Assembly (NCBI GenBank): GCA_949775045.1 | Contig: OX459096.1 | Location: 41,084,959 to 41,148,958, forward strand | Direction: 5' to 3' | From: Metridium senile | Taxonomy: Eukaryota; Cnidaria; Anthozoa; Actiniaria; Metridiidae | DNA: 64,000 bases | Shown: positions 56,801-64,000 of the stretch, one piece after another | Position numbering within the stretch: position 1 is the stretch's first letter | Layout of the letters: every line of letters starts with the position of its first letter | Made by a program: the position numbers and the translations under genes | Notes under the pieces: generated by a model | Database searches by the model: none | The model's input: only the letters and a program-made list of their open reading frames with translations | What the model was told of the DNA's origin: nothing

Positions 56801-59800
56801 AATTTGCTAACTTCATTCTGAAATATGCAAAGTTCGTTCATGATGGCTGACTTTGATGAATGGCTCGACAGTTTTAGAGGCGAAGTAGGGAGCTTGTTTG
56901 AATTGGACTTTTTCCACTTTGCCATATCTGGATAATTCTCTGTCTAACTTTGAATGGCAATGGTTTCCCTTGCTTCGTAAAAGGATTCATTGCAAACAAA
57001 CTTCAGATTGAAGTTCGCAAATTCAAAACAAACTTTGTCGCCAATTTTCGAAGTTCGGGACTTCCGAACAAACTTTGGAAACCGCGTTCGGGAAAGGTTC
57101 AGTGAAAGCGCCTGTAATAGCATCACCAAAAAATAAAGATTGAGGTACTTGTATTTAACTATTCAATAAACTATATCATATGCTTGCCTAGAAACTGCAA
57201 AAACCTACCAGCAATGAAGCAGCCAGTAACAACCAGGAGTATTGAGGTTATTATCAAAGCAGATGAAGTTTTATTGAGAAGAAGATGACCAAACACTAAA
57301 GTTACCAGAGGCAGCAATCTTCTTAAAACATTGTACCTGGACATGCAGAGAATTCATCAAATTAATATAAACTGAAAACAACTTATTTTAATATTAAAAG
57401 TGAATCGAAATACGTTCGGTATATAAGTGAAAAACAGATACATGAGAAAAATATAATATGCCCTTGGCAGGAAATGAATTCAATTTTTGTCATTAACCTG
57501 ATAGCTAGATCAAAAGTTTGAGACCATGCACGAGCCACCTAATTAAAGATTACCAAGCTTCCAAAAGTCCACCTTCATTGGGGACCATATTAATTGCCTT
57601 TGTTGTGAAACAATTACATATCAAAGCATAAAACAACATTAACATTACCCTGATGATGGCCAAGATATGCCTGAAAGCTTGGTGTTTATTTCATAATAAA
57701 TTATTTATTATTTATACATCAATTTTGAACTAAATGCCTGCGTGCAAACAAATATTGAACATTAACATGATTTACTTTTTAATACCAATTAATTATAAGT
57801 TTTATAAAAATAAAGCAGGTCGAGAGCTTACATTGGAATGGATAATATTGTAAGTGCTTTGAGAGCCAACGTTGTCTGTAAAGCAAAACACACTGATGGG
57901 ATCAAAAATTTTGTTGCCCTGAAACAAACACACAAGAAGACACATGATTGATATTCATTGTCAATTATATATATACACTTACAGCCAAACATACTGAAGC
58001 ATTCCGAGAGGTTGGAAGGCTCGATTTATTCTTCCAAACTTGATTTTAAATTTGTTTTGAAATTTGCATAAATAAATCAAATCTTGTAATTAAAAGTTTC
58101 AAAAACCGCCTCAAATCAAAACATTACTTTCAATGTTTTTTTTGGACAACGGAAACTTGCTAAACTTAGTCTGCTTACAGAAATATTGTTATAAATACTT
58201 ACTAAAGTATTCTATTACAATAGCATTATCAGTTATTGACCACAGATCATTATGGGTTGACGGTTGAAGTCTGCATTTTGAAACTTACAAGATTCGATTC
58301 ATTTGTGCAAATTTCAAAACAAATTTAAAATCAAGTTTGGAAGAATAAATTGAGCCTTCCAGCCTCGATAGGAACACTTCAGTAGGTTTGGCTGTAATCC
58401 AACAAAGTGTCACTGATTATGAAAGATATTCCACCAGTGTTTTAGTGGCCCATTACCTTTCCATGGTATACTTTGGTATATTCAAATATCCTGCTAATCT
58501 TAGGCCTTCTAGTATAACTGATGTTACTGTGACTTGTGCAAGCATAAGTACATTGGGGAAATGAAAACCATAAGACGTCAACAGGATCTATAGTAAAAAC
58601 ACAACAAACAAAGTAAATTATGAGAATATGGTCAAAATTCATATACACAGGTGGTAAAATAATAGTAACTTAATTAATATCATTCTATAAACTTGAAAAA
58701 AAATTGAAAACTAAGTTTGAGCTTTTGGCTTGGACTTAGAAAGAAAATAATTTAATTTTTTAATTTTAACTTCTAAACATAGTTTACCTTTTTAAAATTT
58801 TGTATCTTATTGAATTATTTTTGCTATTTAAATGTTGTTTCTTTAGATAAACTGATACAATCTAATTGTTATAAATGTATAGCTTAAGGCCATAATTTAT
58901 CAAATGATCTCCATAGCAACTGTAATATTGCTTAACAATCTACAATTAAACTCATGCAAGCTAGCCATGGACTATTTTAAACCAACTCAATAACAATTGA
59001 GGTGGGGGGGGGGGGGGGGGGTGGGGAGGATAGGAGGATTTGTAAAACTGCAAAACAGCACAAAAATCTACAACAAAATGCACAATTGCACAAACATTTG
59101 CTAAATCCTGTAACTGCAAGATTTGTAAAAATTCAAAACAGCAGATATAAATGAAAAGAACTATAAAACCACACCAAAAATAATGCAAAACCGCATCACT
59201 GCAAACCCTTATACCCCCCTCAACAATAAATAAGTTGATGATTTTTTAGAAATCACACATTCTGATTGGTCGAGGTTCATGCTTTATGAGAACATATATA
59301 TCACAGACTTTTGCATATATATTCATCAAATAAGTCAATTTGTATTTTATAAAAGAAACTCAAGTCTGAACAGTCTAGAAACATACTTAAGGATATACAG
59401 GACACAATTCACCTCAAAGTACACGTTTTTTTCAAAAACAAACTAAATCAAATAACAGATTGAAATCCACAACCTTATATAAAATTGAGTTAAAAAATAT
59501 TTTTTGCAAAGAAGATATAAATGAAAAAGCTTTTTTGATAGTCTAATGAATGCGTTGGAATATTGACAGGAGCTGTCAAAATTTGTTATCTTAGAGGTCA
59601 CGACCACATGGTATCATGTTGTTACAGCGAAAACAAACTGAACAGAGTAAGCTAAAACCAAACTAAACTGCAACAACATACAAAGTTTTTGATATTTATT
59701 TTGATAATTCATCATTCTGCTAGTTCTTTGAGTTTTTAGAGTTCTAGATCATCTTAGTCATGTTACGATCAGTCAAGGATCACATTTCTTACGTGACGCA

Positions 59801-62003
59801 TATTGACTTACAAAGCCTAAAACTTGTCAACATCGAGTAAATAATCTTTTAATCCTATTAAAACAAAACTACAAATTTCTCAGTAGTAGAATTTGATAAA
59901 ATGTACAACTTTAAAAGGTTTATTTGCAGAGATTTTTCGACCAATTAACGCGACAATCGTCATGATGACTCAAACATATCTCAAGTTTCAAAGTGTGCCT
60001 GCGTTTGTTCTTTTTCGTTTTCTTTCGGCAGATATTAGCCATTTACTAAAGAATGCACTGAAAAATATGTAGGTTGAACTAAAAAAATCAATAAAAATTA
60101 AACGAAGCGCCAAAAGACAAATCGCAGGCACACTTTGATAGTTCAATATATGTACAATAATAAGGTTAAAAAATTTGATCCGTTCACATTAACACTTCTG
60201 CAAATAAACATCTCGCGCGAATACAACACTCTCTTACTATATGCCCGATTTCTCCAAAACTAATACGTTTTATTTAAAACTTCAACTAAATATGTAATCT
60301 TTATCATTTGAGCTTTCAGGAAAAGTATACTTTGTAGGGAAATTGATGTAAACTAAACGCGTTAAGAGCGGTTTAAAAAAACGTCCCGATAGTGTCCTGT
60401 ATATCCTTAACAAGTCTAGACAATTAAGTGTTGAGAAATAATTGAATCACTCCAATAGCTGTTATTACAGTTATATGCAAATGATTTCAAACAATGGATT
60501 CAAATCGAGGCTTTCAGGCAAACCTATTGTTTTTGCCCGAAAGCCTCGACTTCAACCCATTGTCCAAAATCATTTGCATATATAACTGTATTAATAACAG
60601 CTATTCAGGTTATACTTCTCTTACCACTTAATTTTCTCATGTTCTGACAATCCCTGCATGATTTAAAACATCACACACATTTTCTATTTCCTTAATATAT
60701 AACCAAGATAAATACAAAACCCAATATACGAGTTCAAATATTTAATGCATAATAAACATATATCCATTGGTTTCAAATATCACAATCGACTATATTGGTT
60801 GAGAAAATTTACATAAATCCAATAATAATTTTGAATTACTAATATAATTTAGTTAAGGATTAAAATATTACTGCGGTTTTCGACTTTCTGCGAACTCAGA
60901 CATTTCAACGGCTCGTTGTGAAATACGTTTTTAACTGCCGTCAATCAAGGATTTAAAAGGTACCGACTAATTAATTTTGATTGACGGCAGCTAAAAACGT
61001 GTTTCACAATAAGCCGATGGGAATATCTGAGTTCGCAGAAAGTGGAAAACCGCAGTAAAAGAAAAGTTATATGCACAAATGAATGATGAATGGAAACTAG
61101 CGAGTAAACTAGTTCTTCGTTTGCAACTGACGTCATCACATGTCATCACCAAACCGAAATATTTTTTATATCTCGTATTAAAACATGCACTATATATGTT
61201 ATAGTTAACTGTTTTAAAAAGACATTTCTGAAGTTTGGGTTTATAAAAGTTTTTGGTTCCCGAGATATTCAAGTTAGAATTGTGTCACGCAATGCCGGTC
61301 ACGTATCCTAATCGGGCGATAAAAATCAAGAATAATTTGTTCCTTTTCAAAACATTTGGTTCGTAAAGACTTTTAGCATCTAATTCAAGTATATTTTAAC
61401 GAAATATTTTTAAAATGTTTCAGTTTCCCTTCATATCAGACCTTAGAAGTTTTGGCCGCCATCTTGGAGGATATGAGATGTCCTCCAGCATGGCCGCTCC
61501 ATACATTCTTACCAAATATCGCGCAACTTTGATCGCGAATAATTTTGCATCCAAATACTCTACAGATTCAAAAATCGGTCAATATACTCAGTTTTGAATG
61601 CTCTAAAAGAATATGAATGTCATTTTTCAATACGACTAAGAAATAAGGTTGTGAAATTTGAGATCGGCAGAAATTGGCTTATTATGGTCTATTATGTCCC
61701 GATTATCACGTGGTTGCAAACGAAGAGTATATAGGCTGCGTTGACGTTTGATATAAACGATATGGATAAATGAATAATTTCAACGAATCATGAACACCAA
61801 ACTGCTAAATAGACTGCAATTCTCCATAATCCTTAAAAGCTTACCTTGTTGATAAACGACATTGAGCCGGAAACTACTCCATAAAATAATGCTGCTAGAA
61901 TACCAGGAATGAAAACTTTCGCCGGGTTGACATCTTCGAATAAACCAACGTCGAAAAATACAAAATTCTTTCGACTGTACTTGTGCTCGTCTTTCTCTTC
62001 CAT
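53820..62003 (-). CDS. SLC35D-family nucleotide-sugar transporter
   Basis: Seven minus-strand exons (61845-62003, 58457-58587, 57832-57918, 57209-57336, 56064-56302, 55769-55857, 53820-54132) join without stops to 381 residues. The chain has about ten hydrophobic segments and EamA/TPT-type features. LAALFYGVVSGSMSFINKIL followed by LTSYGFHFPNVLML is the typical first-helix region. Next come VLRRLLPLVTLVFGHLLLNK and GCFIAGLGDL, then LTTSLVGVIKGVLTTLIGFF with SLNSLGGILYTYGKY near the C-terminus. These match SLC35D-like carriers, which exchange UDP-sugars for UMP across Golgi or ER membranes for glycan synthesis. The substrate cannot be read from sequence. The tail after residue 300 is hydrophilic and poorly conserved. 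The ATG at 62003 is used; upstream codons in frame are not ATG. The introns are filled with small transposons. It diverges from importin beta-1. Confidence 0.85.
54180..55625. repeat. Minisatellite of AACCCTAAACTGACCAAATGACCAAC units
   Basis: About 45-50 copies of a 27-32 bp unit built from CCAACC, CCTAAACTGACC and AAATGACCAAC blocks, with alternating CCATCC and CCAACC variants giving higher-order periods of about 60 bp. It sits in the last intron of the SLC35D-like gene. Open frames with GWLVGHLVSLG on the other strand are artefacts. Confidence 0.95.
56693..57117. mobile_element. MITE with TTACAGRCGCT ends and TA target site
   Basis: TTACAGACGCTAATTTCACT on the left mirrors AGTGAAAGCGCCTGTAA on the right, and TA flanks both ends (56691-56692 and 57118-57119). 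Inside, CGAAGTT/AACTTCG motifs recur in both orientations, so it folds extensively. It lies in an SLC35D-like gene intron. Confidence 0.75.
57982..58394. mobile_element. MITE with CAGCCAAAC ends and TA target site
   Basis: CAGCCAAACATACTGAAGCA on the left and AGTAGGTTTGGCTG on the right are inverted. So are AAACTTGATTTTAAATTTGT (left) and ACAAATTTAAAATCAAGTTT (right). TA flanks both ends (57980-57981, 58395-58396). It abuts the SLC35D-like exon 58457-58587, about 60 bp away. Confidence 0.82.
59401..60406. mobile_element. TTAA-flanked 1-kb element (family C)
   Basis: TTAA at 59397-59400 and 60407-60410 surrounds ends GGATATACAGGACAC and GTGTCCTGTATATCC, perfect inverted copies. Interior inverted similarity continues more weakly (e.g. 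CAAACTAAA and TTGCAAAGAAG against TTTGCAGAGATTT). No transposase frame was seen. This is a piggyBac-like non-autonomous element in the first intron of the SLC35D-like gene. Confidence 0.78.
60454..60605. mobile_element. 152-bp perfect-style hairpin element
   Basis: AATAGCTGTTATTACAGTTA on the left returns inverted as TAACTGTATTAATAACAGCT on the right. The arms stay paired through ATGCAAATGATTT and CGAGGCTTTC almost to a 10-bp loop. It is intronic and non-coding. Confidence 0.82.
60871..61055. mobile_element. 185-bp MITE with CTGCGGTTTTC ends and TA target site
   Basis: CTGCGGTTTTCGACTTTCTG and CAGAAAGTGGAAAACCGCAG are inverted. Inner GACGGCAG/CTGCCGTC and AAACGTG/TACGTTT stretches also pair. 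TA flanks both ends. Same intron as the two previous elements. Confidence 0.8.
61089..61745. mobile_element. ACTAGCGAGTAAACTAG-family element in SLC35D-like intron 1
   Basis: AAACTAGTTCTTCGTTTGCAAC at 61104-61125 (within a longer ATGGAAACTAGCGAGT end) is mirrored by GTTGCAAACGAAGAGTATAT near 61711. This leaves an element of about 650 bp. A further inverted copy of the outer end lies at 62168-62190, on the other side of the first coding exon. Whether this is one large unit around the exon or two solo ends is unclear. Confidence 0.5.
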
Positions 62004-63737
62004 TGATAGAATCAAAATGGTTAAGAGCCGTTCCACGGAACCTCCGCGTTTTTTTAGAAACGGGTCAGATACAAGCCCACATGAAACGAGTATTGAACAA
62101 TTGTCTATCCTAAATAATTCTGATCTTTCTTGTCTACCTGGATACTAGCGTATTAGTTCTACAAAGTATACTAGTTACTCGCTAGTTTCCATTACTATTC
62201 TACATATAACGGCCATAACACCACAGGAAGCCCAAACTCCCAAACCACAGATGATGAGTCAGGCCGGGATGCCTGTGGTCTGAAAGATCAAAAAATCGAA
62301 TTCTGCAAATAATCAATATTTTTTTACATGGTCAAATAGATAATCAATTAAGCTTTGAAACATTGTGTTTTATGTTCATTGAATAATTTATTTTACTTTC
62401 ATAGATATTTGAAGTAAAGACATTTTATGGTTGTTGTCCGGCGAACCCGTAATTTTTTTAGTCATTTTGCATCGTGACTATTGTTCGCTACAAATCACTG
62501 GTTTATTTTTTAGTTATGAAGGTTGAATTTTTGTCACGCAATACCGTGACGTGTACCTGAATATGTATTAAAATTAAAATTATTTTACCCAAATTGAACG
62601 ATGCTGGTATCAAAATACAAATAAAATGGAGAAATCGAACCAAAATGATACGTGAAATTTCATCACTACCACGCCCATATCGTCATCTCAAAATACAGGT
62701 CATTTTCAGAATTTCCGACGAGGACTCCCGCCCTACCCCTTTTATAAGGGATCCCCCCCCCTCCCCCCCGGTTGAAAAGCCAAAGATTCACCGCGCTATT
62801 TAGGTACTACCAGCTTTTGACAATTAAGTGGGATTGAAGCTAAAAACTGAGAAAAGGCATATTTTTGCTTGATTTGCTTTTTTGCCAAAACAAGGCATCG
62901 AAGGCCTCAGCAGAAAATTACATACAAATCTCTACATTTTTCATTTTGCATATAACTTCTTTGGTATTTTAGCCAGAGCATCAAAACCTTTCAAACATGC
63001 CTATTTTAGGTGGTTCTTTCATATGACAGTGCTAAAATACTAAAATATCTGTTTACTTGAAAAAGCATTTTCCGTTACATATTATGGTATTTATGAAAGT
63101 AAAATACTAAAATATCTGTTTACTTGAAAAATCATTTTTCGGTACATATTATGGTATTTATGAAAGTGGTCTATATAATCTTAACATATGTTGTCATAAA
63201 AGCAGTGCAGCAGTATATTAAATCATACTCTTCTGATCTACCCCTTGGAAGCCTTGGATACTAGTATCTTCTAAAACGTCGAATCGCTTCGTCTCGTCCA
63301 CTCAGACTATCCGAGTCATTCTCGAGTTTTTATCGAGTTGCCAGAGTGAAATGTCCTAGCCCGACCGGGACGTTCTGGATCGATAAATTCACAAAACCTT
63401 ATTTACATCTTTTATTACACTAATGAAATTTTTGACAATAATATTATTTGACAATTTTTAATGGATTTAGTCCTGTTGTGAGTTTGAATAAGACTAAATG
63501 AAAGTTATTTTAAAATGCCTGACAGATCAATTCCTCTTCGTAAAGAAGTCGGACATTTCCAATTCTTCGGTATCTTCTCGGGATTGCAAGGAGCATTTTG
63601 ATTGGCTGGTTTTCTTTGATCTCTTATCACGACGGCGCGAAAAGTAATCGGGCTTCTTCCATTTCAAAATTTGGCCTTTGAGTTGTTGTCTACTCTGGTG
63701 GAGTTAGAGGCTTTTTCAAGCTTTTAAGGCTTTTCCG
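62004..63737. promoter_or_regulatory. Divergent upstream region of SLC35D-like gene and KPNB1
   Basis: The interval holds both promoters. Near KPNB1 there is an ATTGGCTGG CCAAT box (63601) and GGCGCGAAAA (63634-63643), a close match to E2F sites. 63031-63170 holds two tandem copies of a 72-bp AT-rich unit (CTAAAATACTAAAATATCTG). A run of C at 62752-62768 and an inverted ACTAGTTACTCGCTAGTTTC end at about 62162 are also present. No other gene was recognised. Confidence 0.5.
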
Positions 63738-64000
63738 ATGGATCTTACCCAAATTCTCGAAGCTACTGTATCTCCAGGTAATGTTTTCCAGTGAATGCAT
63801 GTTTTTTCACTTGAAACTGTTGATTCAGGATAGTTTTCAGCGCGAAAGCACATGGCCGATAACGTTACGTCCGCCTCAAATACTACCGGCTTATTGCAAA
63901 AAAAATTCGCATGACCGTCTTTTTTTTCTTTTTATTAGATCTAAATGAGCTACAGGCTGCACAAAAATACTTGGAGCAAGCTGCTCTTACAAATTTGGTA
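63738..64000 (+). CDS. KPNB1: Importin subunit beta-1, N-terminal exons (cut by window edge)
   Basis: The start codon at 63738 opens exon 1 (63738-63777), encoding MDLTQILEATVSPD with the last codon completed by exon 2 (63939 to beyond 64000). Exon 2 continues LNELQAAQKYLEQAALTNL. This matches the first HEAT repeat of karyopherin beta-1, the import receptor that carries NLS cargo (via importin alpha) through nuclear pores and is released by RanGTP. The 161-bp intron is phase 1 with good GTAATG and TTTATTAG borders. Only 34 residues are visible; the rest lies to the right. The gene is divergent from the SLC35D-like gene. Confidence 0.92.

Noticed and set aside
56359..56925. 188-codon Ser/Leu/Phe-rich minus frame
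   Set aside because: Low-complexity GAAA/GAGA repeat DNA plus part of a MITE; lies within a transporter intron.

Overview
This is animal genomic DNA: AT-rich, with small exons bounded by GT/AG sites, long introns, many microsatellites and minisatellites, and several kinds of small transposon. The gene families (an intronless Jun, PCMT1, CSKMT, an SLC35D-type transporter, importin beta-1, and modular EGF/Kunitz/VWD and MANSC/VWC secreted proteins) fit a metazoan. The overall look suggests a non-bilaterian, probably a cnidarian, but that is an inference from gene content and repeat style and was not tested. No prokaryotic features, CRISPR array or intact RNA gene was found.

Layout. (1) 1-14223, minus strand: a modular secreted protein with a signal peptide, two Kunitz-like modules, five EGF-like exons, another Kunitz-like module, a Kunitz domain, a Pro/Thr linker and a VWD domain; it probably continues past the left edge. 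(2) 14224-18578: gene-free, with a LINE tail, four 176-bp tandem copies and a CACGTG-bearing repeat. (3) 18579-26756: two SAM-dependent methyltransferase genes head to head, CSKMT (minus) and PCMT1 (plus), about 410 bp apart. The CSKMT intron holds a 16-bp minisatellite and a transposon inside a transposon. (4) 26757-29738: gene-free, with a TTAA-flanked element, a tRNA-derived SINE and a hairpin element. (5) 29739-about 39700, plus strand: an eight-exon secreted acidic protein with Ser-Gly clusters, a MANSC-like domain and three VWC-like domains, followed by a 44-bp minisatellite in the presumed 3' UTR. (6) 41254-42348, minus: intronless Jun. (7) 42349-53819: repeat-rich, including a Ngaro-type tyrosine-recombinase retroelement with split direct repeats, no visible reverse transcriptase and a damaged recombinase, sitting inside a 2-kb minisatellite. 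(8) 53820-62003, minus: a seven-exon SLC35D-type nucleotide-sugar transporter whose introns carry at least six inverted-repeat elements and a minisatellite. (9) 63738-64000, plus: the first two coding exons of importin beta-1, cut by the window edge.

Most genes are unrelated housekeeping or regulatory genes. The two modular secreted-protein genes are the most lineage-specific content. All exon models were built by hand from splice consensus and reading-frame continuity: every joined phase agrees, and the total coding length is a multiple of three for each gene whose CDS is complete in the window. They still need transcript support.
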